A stretch of 64,000 nt of DNA, from positions 434,001 to 498,000 of the forward strand of contig JBCCWO010000001.1 of assembly GCA_039193455.1 (NCBI GenBank), written 5' to 3'. Position 1 is the first letter of the stretch; each line of letters opens with the position of its first letter. The stretch is from JBCBGF01 sp039193455 (lineage in GTDB: Bacteria; Pseudomonadota; Alphaproteobacteria; Rhodobacterales; Rhodobacteraceae). The notes below the pieces were generated by a model. It made no database searches, was not told where the DNA came from, and was given only the letters and a program-made list of their open reading frames with translations. Of the stretch, positions 8,136 through 16,446 are shown piece after piece. The position numbers were made by a program, and so were the translations under genes.

Positions 8136-9185
8136 TTATGTCCGCGGAAGCACCACAGAAAAACGGCTGCCCTGACCAGGCGTACTTTCAATCCGCAGGC
8201 GCCCGCGGTGTCGGCCGACGATGTGTTTTACGATGGCAAGCCCTAGTCCCGTCCCGCCCTTTTCGCGCGACCGATGCGTGTCGACGCGGTAAAATCGTTC
8301 CGTCAAACGCGGGATGTGCAACGGATCGATCCCTTCGCCCGTATCGGCCACGGACAAGATCGCCGCTGGCGCGCGCAGCAAGGGCGAATTTTCTTTCAAC
8401 GTCAGCGAGAGTTCGACCTGCGCCCCCGCGCCGGAATACTTGATCGCGTTCTCGACGAGATTCGAAAGTACCTGCGCTAGCTGGTCAGCATCGCCCGGCA
8501 CCATGACCTCAGCCTCGGGCACGTCCGTCGTCAACGCAACCTCGGCATCCTCTGCCAATGGTCGCAAACTCGACGCGACAGATCGCATGATTCCGGCAAT
8601 GTCGACCGGGTCTTGTGGGCGCAGGCGCTCCTGTCCTTCAAGCTTGCTCAGCGACAACAAATCCTTAACCAGGCGGTTCATCCGACCCGCCTCACGCTCC
8701 ATGATCATCAAGAACCGCTCGCGCGCATCGGCGTCGTCGCGCGCCGCGCCGCGCAAGGTTTCGATGAAGCCAAGAAGGGCCGTCAGCGGCGTGCGCAATT
8801 CGTGGCTTACATTGGCGACGAAATCTCGGCGGATCTGGCCCGCTTGCTGGATATCGGTGACGTCAACAAAACTGACCATGATCGCGGGCTCGTCATCCAA
8901 GTCCACGCGCGCCACCGTCACGCGGTAGGTCACCTCCCGCGATGGACCGGTCGTCAGATAGGTCGCGTCGGCGCGATCCTGCGTGCCCGCCAAGACAGAT
9001 TCTATACCGTCCAGCACAGAGGGCTGGCGGAGCGACGACACATAGTGACGGGACACGAGGCCCTGTCCCAAAAGCTGCTGCGCCGCGTCATTGGCCGCGA
9101 TGACACGCTCATCCCGCGCAATCAGAAGGCAGGGCAAGGGCAAGGCGCCCAGCAAAGACTCGTACGTGCTTAAGGAAGACAACAA
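8136..9185 (-). CDS. phoR: Phosphate sensor histidine kinase PhoR, soluble-looking, TTG start
   Basis: Histidine kinase partner of PhoB. Order: PAS domain (about 8-110), phosphoacceptor H-box NVSHELRTPL, N-box NLVENAIKYS, G1 DTGEGID, F-box RFYRVD, G2 GTGLGLAIVKHI. Length 349 aa. No N-terminal membrane helix is visible, unlike E. coli PhoR, and an in-frame stop sits 16-18 bases upstream of the start, so none is hidden there. The only suitably placed start codon is TTG at 9185. The gene heads the pst cluster; 149 bases separate it from pstS. Confidence 0.93.
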   Translation of the reverse strand: MLSSLSTYESLLGALPLPCLLIARDERVIAANDAAQQLLGQGLVSRHYVSSLRQPSVLDGIESVLAGTQDRADATYLTTGPSREVTYRVTVARVDLDDEPAIMVSFVDVTDIQQAGQIRRDFVANVSHELRTPLTALLGFIETLRGAARDDADARERFLMIMEREAGRMNRLVKDLLSLSKLEGQERLRPQDPVDIAGIMRSVASSLRPLAEDAEVALTTDVPEAEVMVPGDADQLAQVLSNLVENAIKYSGAGAQVELSLTLKENSPLLRAPAAILSVADTGEGIDPLHIPRLTERFYRVDTHRSREKGGTGLGLAIVKHIVGRHRGRLRIESTPGQGSRFSVVLPRT

Positions 9186-9344
9186 AGCAGTAGCCCCGAC
9201 TCACTTGGCGCGTACGATAGTCATAGTGACCCGCCCGAGAAAGGTACGTGACAAACAAGCAGCGCGGATTAACTCAACTTAAGAGAGTATTGCAAGGTGC
9301 GTACAACCTAAGGCACAGTATCATCATGGACAATTTCGCTATGT

Positions 9345-9806
9345 GTGCGCCATCGGATTTTGATGACAGCGAGATTGGACGGGAAACTTGGAAGCGGGCG
9401 ATTTGACGTGAAAGACAGACTATCGGGACTGTCCATGCCGAAAGCCGAGCATGGAAGTGAAAATCTTGACTCAAAAATTGTAGCAGTGGGCAATGTTGAA
9501 CAGTGGCGTGCAACTGGCAACTTGGTTCCTGCCTCAACGCAGCTAACCTTCTGCAATTTCGGGGATTTGCAGTTACCATACCTAGAAACGATCGCGCCGG
9601 AAGTGGTTCTGACACCTGTTTTGGCGGATGGCTTCGATTGTGCGGATGTCGCTTTGAAACTTGACGCGTTTGGATACACGGGATCCGTCCGCGCCCTGGG
9701 TCGTGGCATTCCAAAACCCCACATCGTCGAACGAGAGGTCAGGTCGCTGTGCCCGACGCTCGACTTTGCATTGGTCGAGATTGATTCTCTTTCCCGATTG
9801 ATCTGA
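9345..9806 (+). CDS. Small receiver-like protein of unknown function
   Basis: 153 aa, unrecognised by name. The C-terminal two thirds (from about TFCNFGDLQL) alternates hydrophobic strands and amphipathic helices as in a CheY-like receiver: APEVVLTPVLADGFDC where the phosphoacceptor strand would be, then a helix, GYTGSVRALG, and a final FALVEI strand. No acidic pocket is seen, so it would be a pseudo-receiver. Start is uncertain: GTG at 9345, ATG at 9363 or ATG at 9436; none has a good ribosome site. The stretch is visibly richer in A and T than its neighbours. It is transcribed away from phoR. Confidence 0.65.
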   Translation: MRHRILMTARLDGKLGSGRFDVKDRLSGLSMPKAEHGSENLDSKIVAVGNVEQWRATGNLVPASTQLTFCNFGDLQLPYLETIAPEVVLTPVLADGFDCADVALKLDAFGYTGSVRALGRGIPKPHIVEREVRSLCPTLDFALVEIDSLSRLI

Positions 9807-9808
9807 GG

Positions 9809-10984
9809 CTACGGCGCCCGCGACGCAGCAACGCCGCGGGCGAACTTTTCAATCAGGGCGTTTGGCTCTTCGCACCCGACCGAGACGCGGAAGAACCCTT
9901 CCGTGATCCCGATCGCGGCACGGCCTTCCTCGGTCAGGGCACGGTGTGAGGAAGTTGCCGGGTGGCTCAGCGTTGTCCCGATGTCGCCCAATGTCGGCGC
10001 AAAGGGAACGTCGGGCATCGCCGCAACCAGGGCGTTGGCGGCTGCGCGGGTGTTGGCGATCTCAAAGCTCAGCATATGAGACCCTCGCGGGCCAAGGATC
10101 GCGCTCGCGCGATTGTGGTCGGGGTGGTCAGGCCGGGTCGGATACAGCACGCGCCGCACACCGTCCATTTCCGCCAATGCGCCGGCAAGCGCTTCGGCGG
10201 TAGCCTCTGCACGGTCATACCGCAGATCAAAGCTCAGCAATCCGCGTTCGGCCAGCCAGCAGTCAAACGGGCTTGCGGTCAGGCCGGTTGTAACAGAGAA
10301 GGTGGTGATCTTCTCCTGCAGGTCCGGATCCCGTGCCGCGACATATCCCAGCGTGGCGTCCGAATGCCCCGAGAGCAGTTTCGTAACCGAGTGAATGACG
10401 ATGTCGGCACCATGCTCGGCTGGCCGGATCGCGCGCGGCGTGGTGAACGTGTTGTCAACGGCCAGAAGGATCCCCCGCTCACGCGCAATCGCGGCAATGC
10501 CCGCCAGATCCGCGACCCGGATCGTTGGGTTTGAAACGATCTCGATCAGGATCAACTTCGTCTCTGGCCGGATCGCTTCGGCAAACCAGGCTGCGTCGGT
10601 CGCGTCGGCAGTGGAGGCCGAAATGCCTAAGGCCGGCAGTGTTTCGGACATCAGGCGCAGGGACCGGCCATAAAGCTGATCGCCGCCCAGCACGTGATCG
10701 CCGGCCCGCACGGCACCCAGGATACCGGCCGTCACCGCCGCCATGCCAGAGCCGGTGACGATGCCGCCGGTAAGCCCCTCCATCCCATCGATCATCCGCG
10801 CCAGAACATCGGCGTTTGGATGGCCTTCGCGCGCATAAGTGTAGCCCGCAAGCGCCCCGGCATATTGCGCGTCCAGCGTATCGGGCCCGTCCGAGGCATA
10901 GACCACCGACGGCTGAAGGGGCGAAACCAGCGGGCGCGAAACGCCGTGTGGCCAGGGATGTCGCTGCGCGGGTCCATTCGACAT
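9809..10984 (-). CDS. PLP-dependent transsulfuration-family enzyme
   Basis: Cys/Met-metabolism PLP enzyme (cystathionine gamma-synthase / gamma-lyase / MetZ family), 391 aa. The PLP lysine is in HSVTKLLSGHSDATLG, with Asp in AVDNTFTTP and phosphate-binding residues in TGSGMAAVTAGI. The substrate (cystathionine, O-acyl homoserine or methionine) cannot be fixed from the motifs. It is the last gene on the minus strand after yicC, gmk and the carbonic-anhydrase-like gene, 46 bases behind the latter, with a weak ribosome site. It ends two bases from the convergent small gene at 9345-9806. Confidence 0.9.
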   Translation of the reverse strand: MSNGPAQRHPWPHGVSRPLVSPLQPSVVYASDGPDTLDAQYAGALAGYTYAREGHPNADVLARMIDGMEGLTGGIVTGSGMAAVTAGILGAVRAGDHVLGGDQLYGRSLRLMSETLPALGISASTADATDAAWFAEAIRPETKLILIEIVSNPTIRVADLAGIAAIARERGILLAVDNTFTTPRAIRPAEHGADIVIHSVTKLLSGHSDATLGYVAARDPDLQEKITTFSVTTGLTASPFDCWLAERGLLSFDLRYDRAEATAEALAGALAEMDGVRRVLYPTRPDHPDHNRASAILGPRGSHMLSFEIANTRAAANALVAAMPDVPFAPTLGDIGTTLSHPATSSHRALTEEGRAAIGITEGFFRVSVGCEEPNALIEKFARGVAASRAP

Positions 10985-11030
10985 GCGTGTAAGGTCCGTT
11001 TCTTTTTCCTGAATGCGGGAACAGGCTAGA

Positions 11031-11561
11031 TCAGCTTACCGGCGACAGACCGTCCCGAAACCGACGCATATTCGCCTGATAGCTCTGAGCCGAGGTCAAA
11101 AGCCCGGCGATCTCATCGTCCGTGAGCGCGCGCGCGATCTTGCCGGGCGCTCCGATCACCAGGCTTCCATCCAGGATGTCCTTGCCTTCGGTCACCAGCG
11201 CGCCTGCGCCGACCAAACAGTTGCGCCCGATCCGCGCGCCGTTCAGCACCGTTGCGCCCATACCGATCAGCGACTGATCCCCAATAGTGCAGCCGTGCAG
11301 CATGGCCTTGTGTCCAATGGTGCAATTCGCCCCGATGGTCAGAGGAAATCCCATATCGGTATGAAGCACCGCGTTTTCCTGGATGTTCGTCCCCTGCCCC
11401 ACATGTATGGGCTCGTTGTCTCCGCGCAGCGTCGCCGCGAACCAAACCGAGGCCGCGCTTTCCAGCACAACCCGCCCGATGACATTCGCATCCGGGGCAA
11501 CCCAAAAATCGCCATCTGCAGGCAGCGTTGGCGCCACGCCATCCAGGGAATAGAGCGTCAT
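11031..11561 (-). CDS. Gamma-carbonic-anhydrase-family hexapeptide protein
   Basis: Left-handed beta-helix protein of the gamma-carbonic anhydrase family (176 aa). Repeated hexapeptide turns run from about residue 20 to 135, and the metal-binding histidines are in NAVLHTD and IGHKAMLHGC. Such proteins bind zinc or iron; many lack proven CO2 hydration activity. Its ATG overlaps the gmk stop by 4 bases, suggesting coupled translation. The C-terminal helix (from TDDEIAGLL) is normal for the family. Confidence 0.92.
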   Translation of the reverse strand: MTLYSLDGVAPTLPADGDFWVAPDANVIGRVVLESAASVWFAATLRGDNEPIHVGQGTNIQENAVLHTDMGFPLTIGANCTIGHKAMLHGCTIGDQSLIGMGATVLNGARIGRNCLVGAGALVTEGKDILDGSLVIGAPGKIARALTDDEIAGLLTSAQSYQANMRRFRDGLSPVS

Positions 11562-12196
11562 GGAAGATCCTCAAACTCGCTTTGCAACGCGCGGACATGC
11601 GTCAGCACCCCGGGCTGCTGGCTGGCCCGCAAACGCTCGGCCGAAATAATGGTTTTCAGGCGCGCCTCGGTGTCGTCCAAGTCTTCGTTGATCAGCACGT
11701 AAGAGTATCCGTCCCAGTGGCTGATCTCATCCCAGCTTTTGCGCATACGTCCGGCAATCACGTCAGGGGCGTCCTGGCCCCGTGCCTCAAGGCGCCGGCG
11801 CAACTCGGCAATCGACGGTGGCAGCAGAAAGATCGACAAGACGTTGCTTGCTAGAACGCTTTTCTGGATCTGCTGCGCGCCCTGCCAGTCGATATCGAAC
11901 AAGACATCACACCCGGACTCGACAGCCTCGCGCACCGGCGCGACGGGCGAGCCGTAGAAATTGCCAAAGACAAGCGCGTGCTCCAGCATCTCGTTTTCGT
12001 GCACCAGGCTTTGAAATTCTGGTTCTGAGACAAAGTGATAGTCTTCGCCGTCCACCTCACCGGGTCGCATTGCGCGGGTCGTGGCCGAGACCGAAAAGCG
12101 GATGGTCGGGTCCCAGGTGCGCAGGCGCCGTGCCAGGGTCGATTTTCCCGCTCCTGACGGCGAGGACAAGATGATCAGAAGGCCCCGGCGCTGCAT
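11558..12196 (-). CDS. gmk: Guanylate kinase
   Basis: Phosphorylates GMP to GDP in the cytoplasm. The P-loop SSPSGAGKST is at the N-terminus, followed by the GMP-binding region (SATTRAMRPGEVDGEDYHFVS) and the lid. Length 212 aa is normal. It starts two bases after the yicC stop and overlaps the next gene by 4 bases, so yicC-gmk-gammaCA form one unit. The yicC-gmk pairing is common in proteobacteria. Confidence 0.97.
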   Translation of the reverse strand: MQRRGLLIILSSPSGAGKSTLARRLRTWDPTIRFSVSATTRAMRPGEVDGEDYHFVSEPEFQSLVHENEMLEHALVFGNFYGSPVAPVREAVESGCDVLFDIDWQGAQQIQKSVLASNVLSIFLLPPSIAELRRRLEARGQDAPDVIAGRMRKSWDEISHWDGYSYVLINEDLDDTEARLKTIISAERLRASQQPGVLTHVRALQSEFEDLP

Positions 12197-12198
12197 CG

Positions 12199-13089
12199 CT
12201 ACTCCACGTTTTGAACCTGCTCGCGCATCTGATCGATGGTATGCTTGAGGTCAAGACCGATGCGCGTCAGCTCCGAGAACTGAGCTTTGGAGCATAAGGT
12301 ATTGGCCTCGCGATTGAATTCCTGTGTGAGGAAATCAAGTTTCCGTCCCTTGGGCCCTTCGGCGTCCAGCAGGTCACGCGCCGCCGCCACATGGGCGTCA
12401 AGGCGGTCAAGCTCCTCGGCCACGTCGGCCTTTACGGCAAGCAACGCCAGTTCCTGCGCGATACGATCGGGATCGGCCGGGTCAACCGCGTCCATGACGC
12501 GGGCCAGCGCCGCCGCATTGGCGGCCTTCACGTGTGCAGTCCGGTCGGTCAGGGTCGCACGGGCCTGCGCGGTGCCATCGGCAATGGCGTCGATCTGACC
12601 ACCGATCACGGCGTGCAAGGCCGCGCCTTCTGCCGCGCGCATCTCAACAAATGCGGCCAGGAGCGGCTCCAGGTCTGCCAACAAGGCGTCTTTCAAGCCG
12701 GCGGTTGGCTGATCCTGGGACGCCGTATCCTGTATCCCCCGCAACGACAGCACATCGGCGGCGCTGCTTTCGCGCAGCGTCACCCCTGCCTCGGCCGCGG
12801 CGGCTTCGATCTGGGACATCTGCGAAAGGGCACGCGTGACCGCAGAGGCATCCAAAAGACCCGTACTGTCTGCCATATCCTGAGCGACCCGAAGGCTGAG
12901 CGTTACGTTCCCACGTGCCACAACCGCCTGAAGCGCCTTGCGGACCGGAGCCTCCAAACCGTCGATCCAGTCGGGCAGCCGCAAACGAAGATCGAGGCCC
13001 CGGCCATTGACCGACCGCAGATCCCAGCTCCACGTCCAGCCCTCAAAGCGCCCTTCGCGCGCGGCAAAGCCGGTCATGGAATGCGTCAT
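12199..13089 (-). CDS. yicC: YicC-family endoribonuclease
   Basis: YicC-like protein of 296 aa; family members have been shown to be endoribonucleases acting on RNA such as RyhB in E. coli. The N-terminal signature MTGFAAREG and the C-terminal DFLTQEFNREANTLCSKA with a following IDQMREQVQNVE are family hallmarks. The ATG at 13089 has GGGGACAGAGC upstream. It is the first gene of an operon with gmk, transcribed away from the PAS-domain gene across a 171-base divergent gap in which I see no distinctive element. Confidence 0.94.
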   Translation of the reverse strand: MTHSMTGFAAREGRFEGWTWSWDLRSVNGRGLDLRLRLPDWIDGLEAPVRKALQAVVARGNVTLSLRVAQDMADSTGLLDASAVTRALSQMSQIEAAAAEAGVTLRESSAADVLSLRGIQDTASQDQPTAGLKDALLADLEPLLAAFVEMRAAEGAALHAVIGGQIDAIADGTAQARATLTDRTAHVKAANAAALARVMDAVDPADPDRIAQELALLAVKADVAEELDRLDAHVAAARDLLDAEGPKGRKLDFLTQEFNREANTLCSKAQFSELTRIGLDLKHTIDQMREQVQNVE

Positions 13090-13260
13090 GCTCTGTCCCC
13101 AGCGCCCATTGGCGCGTTAACCTTTAGGTCACTTTTCAACGGATTTTCCGTTGGTCGCGTGTCAGGTTGAGTAAACAGCGCCCACCTGAACGTTTCGATC
13201 CAATTAACAGAAGCGGGGGACGCCCACAATCGAACAGCGCGTTGCGCAGGGGAGACAGCA

Positions 13261-13854
13261 ATGGCCCGCGGGGCAGAGATCATTCAGCTTTTTGCGGCAC
13301 GCGCCAGCCGCGATGATCCAGCCCTGCGTGATGTGGAACGCTACTGGAACCAGTTGCGCCGGGATCGGCTGACACCGGCGCGGGCCGAGGTCGAACCGCG
13401 CGGGCTGGGTTCCGCGCTGGATCGCGCGTTCATCCTTGAACGCATCGCCCCCGGATTGGCCCGCTTCCGCGTGGCCGGGCGGCAACTGGTCAACGCGATG
13501 GGGATAGAGGTTTCGGGGCTGCCCCTGACGGTCTGTTTTCAGGCACCCGAGCGCGATCGCCTGTCCGACGCATTAGAGCAGGTGTTTGCAGCCCCAGCCA
13601 CGCTGCGCCTGTCCCTGTTGTCACCCCCAGGCATCGGGCGCCCGCCGTTCGGGGGACAGATGCTGATCTTGCCGCTGCATGACGATCTGGGCGGGCGCAG
13701 CCGGGCTCTTGGATGTTTTGTCACCACCGGCACGCCGGGGCGCGCACCCCGGCGCTTTGTGATCAAGGGATGCGTGGCGCGTGATGTTGAAGCGTCCGCC
13801 CCGAACCCAGAAAGCCCGACACGCCTTCCCAGCCCTGAGGACACGCCAGCCTAA
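13261..13854 (+). CDS. PAS-domain protein of alphaproteobacterial type
   Basis: 197 aa protein resembling the PAS_5-type single-domain proteins common in alphaproteobacteria. The PAS-like core spans about residues 15-165: YWNQLRRDRLTPARAEVEP, FILERIAPGLARFRVAGRQL, and GGQMLILPLHDDLGG. No output domain is attached, so it may sense a ligand and act through a partner, or serve as a short adaptor. A strong AGGGGAG ribosome site precedes the ATG. Function unknown. Confidence 0.85.
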   Translation: MARGAEIIQLFAARASRDDPALRDVERYWNQLRRDRLTPARAEVEPRGLGSALDRAFILERIAPGLARFRVAGRQLVNAMGIEVSGLPLTVCFQAPERDRLSDALEQVFAAPATLRLSLLSPPGIGRPPFGGQMLILPLHDDLGGRSRALGCFVTTGTPGRAPRRFVIKGCVARDVEASAPNPESPTRLPSPEDTPA

Positions 13855-13861
13855 GCTGGCG
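13844..13861. terminator. Small bidirectional hairpin between convergent genes
   Basis: 7-bp stem CGCCAGC / GCTGGCG with loop CTAA; the loop holds the stop codon of the PAS gene. It lies just before the stop of the convergent DAHP synthase gene. There is no T-run, so the terminator call is tentative. Confidence 0.45.
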
Positions 13862-13870
13862 CGTCGGGTA

Positions 13871-15241
13871 TCAAGCTGTTGCGACGCGGGCCGGTGCAGC
13901 GCGGCGGGCCGACAGCTCTTCCGCGACAAGGAATGCAAGCTCCAGCGATTGCGATGCGTTCAGACGTGGGTCGCAGGCCGTGTGATAGCGGTCGCCCAGA
14001 TCCTCGTCCGTGATCGCGCGGACGCCGCCCGTGCACTCGGTCACGTCCTGACCGGTCATCTCGAAGTGAACGCCGCCGGGTACGGTTCCCTCCGCCGAAT
14101 GGATCGCGAAGAACTCTTGCACCTCTTGCAAAATCGCGTTGAAGAACCGCGTCTTGTAGCCCGAGTTTGATTTCACGGTATTGCCGTGCATCGGATCGCA
14201 GGACCACACAACGCTGGCGCCCTCTTCCTCGACCGCCTTGATCAGACGCGGAAGGTGATCGCCCACCGTACCCGCACCGAACCGGCAGATCAGCGTCAGA
14301 CGCCCCGGCTCATTGTCGGGGTTCAACGTGGCCATGTTGCGTTTCAGATCGTCGACCGGGGTCGAGGGGCCGCACTTCATGCCGATGGGATTCAGCACAC
14401 CGCGCGCAAATTCGATGTGCGCGCCGTCGGGCTGCCGCGTGCGGTCACCGATCCAGATCATGTGGCCCGAACCCGCAACCCACTTGCCCGAGGTCGAGTC
14501 GACGCGGGTCAGCGCCTCTTCATACTCCAACAGCAACGCCTCGTGGCTGGTGTAGAAATCCACCTTGCCAAGCTCATGCGCGGTTTCCGCCGTCATCCCA
14601 GCAGCCGCCATGAAATCAAGCGTGTCCTGAATGCGCTTGGCCATATCACGATACCGCTCGGTCTCGTCACGGTCGGTGTAGCCCAGCGTCCAGCTGTGGA
14701 CGTGGTGCACATCTGCGAAACCACCGGTCGAGAAGGCGCGCAGCAGGTTCAGCGTGGCAGCGGCCTGCGTATAGGCCTGAAGCATCTTCTTCGGGTTCGG
14801 GATCCGGGATTCCGGTGTGAAGTGCAGCTCGTTGATGATGTCGCCGCGGTAGCTCGGCAGTTCCACACCATCCTTGACCTCAACCGGTGCCGACCGCGGC
14901 TTGGCGAATTGCCCGGCCATGCGCCCCACTTTGACCACCGGCACCTTGGCTCCGTAGGTCAGAACGATCGACATCTGCAGCAAGACCTTGAACGTGTCGC
15001 GGATGCTGTCGGCCTTGAAGTCGGCAAAGCTCTCGGCGCAGTCACCGCCCTGCAGCAGGAACGCCTCACCCCGCGATGCCTTCCCCAGCTCGGCCTTGAG
15101 ACGGCGGGCTTCGCCGGCAAAAACCAGCGGGGGATACTCGGCAAGTTTCGCCTCGACCCGCCCCAATGCCGCGGCATCGGTATAGTCGGGCATCTGCACC
15201 CGCGGCTTGTCGCGCCATCCGGATTTCTGCCATTCCGCCAT
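13871..15241 (-). CDS. Type II DAHP synthase (3-deoxy-7-phosphoheptulonate synthase)
   Basis: First enzyme of the shikimate pathway: condenses phosphoenolpyruvate and erythrose 4-phosphate. Class II signatures include GGDCAESF, KVGRMAGQFAKPRS, EYEEALTR, and the C-terminal GGVHFEMTGQDVTEC. I choose the ATG at 15241 (456 aa), preceded by GAGGACC at good spacing and giving the family-typical MAEWQKSGWR N-terminus; the longer ATG at 15313 has no ribosome site. Class II enzymes are the usual form in Rhodobacteraceae. Confidence 0.95.
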   Translation of the reverse strand: MAEWQKSGWRDKPRVQMPDYTDAAALGRVEAKLAEYPPLVFAGEARRLKAELGKASRGEAFLLQGGDCAESFADFKADSIRDTFKVLLQMSIVLTYGAKVPVVKVGRMAGQFAKPRSAPVEVKDGVELPSYRGDIINELHFTPESRIPNPKKMLQAYTQAAATLNLLRAFSTGGFADVHHVHSWTLGYTDRDETERYRDMAKRIQDTLDFMAAAGMTAETAHELGKVDFYTSHEALLLEYEEALTRVDSTSGKWVAGSGHMIWIGDRTRQPDGAHIEFARGVLNPIGMKCGPSTPVDDLKRNMATLNPDNEPGRLTLICRFGAGTVGDHLPRLIKAVEEEGASVVWSCDPMHGNTVKSNSGYKTRFFNAILQEVQEFFAIHSAEGTVPGGVHFEMTGQDVTECTGGVRAITDEDLGDRYHTACDPRLNASQSLELAFLVAEELSARRAAPARVATA

Positions 15242-15434
15242 GATCTGGTCCTCACCAACCCAAGATTTCCGCCCGGCTGTATAGCGGGGCACCAAAGGCT
15301 TGAAAACCGCCATACTGACGCAAAGATGGGCGGTAATTTAAGGCAAGTGCCTGTTTTGTTAACAGGGCCCGCTTGAAAGGGGCGGAAAATGCTGGTTCGG
15401 TGCCCGGCAACCTGCCACGTGGAAAGCCGCAGCC

Positions 15435-16439
15435 TTGGACCAAACCCGCCATATCATCGAATTGGCCGACACTGTCAGCAAACCCCGGCGATTCGTGTTC
15501 GCCTTGCTCGACAATTTCACCATGCTCTGCTTTGCGAGCGCGGTTGAGGCGCTGCGGATCGCCAATCGGATGGCCGGGCAGACGCTGTTTGAGTGGCGCA
15601 TCGTAGGCGAAGGCGGCGAGGCGGTGACCTGTTCCGCGGGCACGACCTTCCAGCTTGATAGCGATCTTGATGAGCTGAACCGCGACGACACGATCCTTGT
15701 CTGCGGCGGCATTGACGTGGCGCAGGCGACCACCAAACGCGTGCTCAACTGGCTGCGGCGCGAGGCGCGGCGCGGGGCCAGTATCGGCGGTCTGTGCACG
15801 GCGGGCTATACACTGGCGAAGGCCGGGCTGCTCGACGGGAAAAAGGCCACGATCCACTGGGAAAACCAGGACAGCTTTGCCGAGGAATTCGAAGAGGTGG
15901 AACTGACCAAATCGGTGTTCGTGGTCGACGGCAACCGGATGACGACGGCGGGGGGCACCTCGTCCATCGACCTGATGCTCAAGATCATTGCCGATGCCCA
16001 TGGCGAGGAGCTGGCCGGTGCGGTTGCCGACCAGTTGATCTACACCACGATCCGCACCGATCAGGACACGCAGCGCTTGAGCGTGCCCACACGCATCGGC
16101 GTGCGCCATCCCAAGCTGAGCCAGGTGGTCCAGATGATGGAGGCCAATATCGAGGATCCGATCAGCCCGTCGATCCTCGCGCGCGATGTCGGCATGTCCA
16201 CCCGGCAGCTTGAGCGTTTGTTCCGCCGGTACCTCAACCGCAGCCCGAAGCGATACTACATGGAGTTGCGCCTTCAGAAGGCGCGGAACTTGCTCATGCA
16301 AACCGATATGAGCGTGATCAATGTGGCGCTGGCTTGTGGCTTTGCCTCACCTTCGCATTTTTCGAAATGCTACCGCGCACAGTACCACACAACACCCTAT
16401 CGCGAGCGTGGCGCCCCGGCGGCGCGGCTGTCGATCTAA
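15435..16439 (+). CDS. GlxA-family AraC-type transcriptional regulator, TTG start
   Basis: Regulator with an N-terminal DJ-1/PfpI (class I glutamine-amidotransferase-like) domain at about residues 15-190 and a C-terminal AraC double helix-turn-helix (about 225-320, including MSTRQLERLFRRYLNRSPKRYY and VALACGFASPSHFSKCYR). The same architecture occurs in GbdR/CdhR regulators of betaine and carnitine use. The frame is open back to 15363, but the only acceptable start is TTG at 15435 after GGAAAG. It converges with a DmdA-like gene 7 bases away. A role in methylated-compound metabolism is inference from that neighbour. Confidence 0.9.
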   Translation: MDQTRHIIELADTVSKPRRFVFALLDNFTMLCFASAVEALRIANRMAGQTLFEWRIVGEGGEAVTCSAGTTFQLDSDLDELNRDDTILVCGGIDVAQATTKRVLNWLRREARRGASIGGLCTAGYTLAKAGLLDGKKATIHWENQDSFAEEFEEVELTKSVFVVDGNRMTTAGGTSSIDLMLKIIADAHGEELAGAVADQLIYTTIRTDQDTQRLSVPTRIGVRHPKLSQVVQMMEANIEDPISPSILARDVGMSTRQLERLFRRYLNRSPKRYYMELRLQKARNLLMQTDMSVINVALACGFASPSHFSKCYRAQYHTTPYRERGAPAARLSI

Positions 16440-16446
16440 GCCTGCG

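Noticed and set aside
9269..9282. TTAA-N6-TTAA resembling a CtrA site
   Set aside because: The CtrA consensus needs a 7-base spacer; this one has 6, and the upstream gene is not a known cell-cycle target.
9326..9406. 26-codon ORF overlapping the start of the receiver-like gene in another frame
   Set aside because: No ribosome site and no sign of coding; a leader peptide cannot be supported from one sequence.
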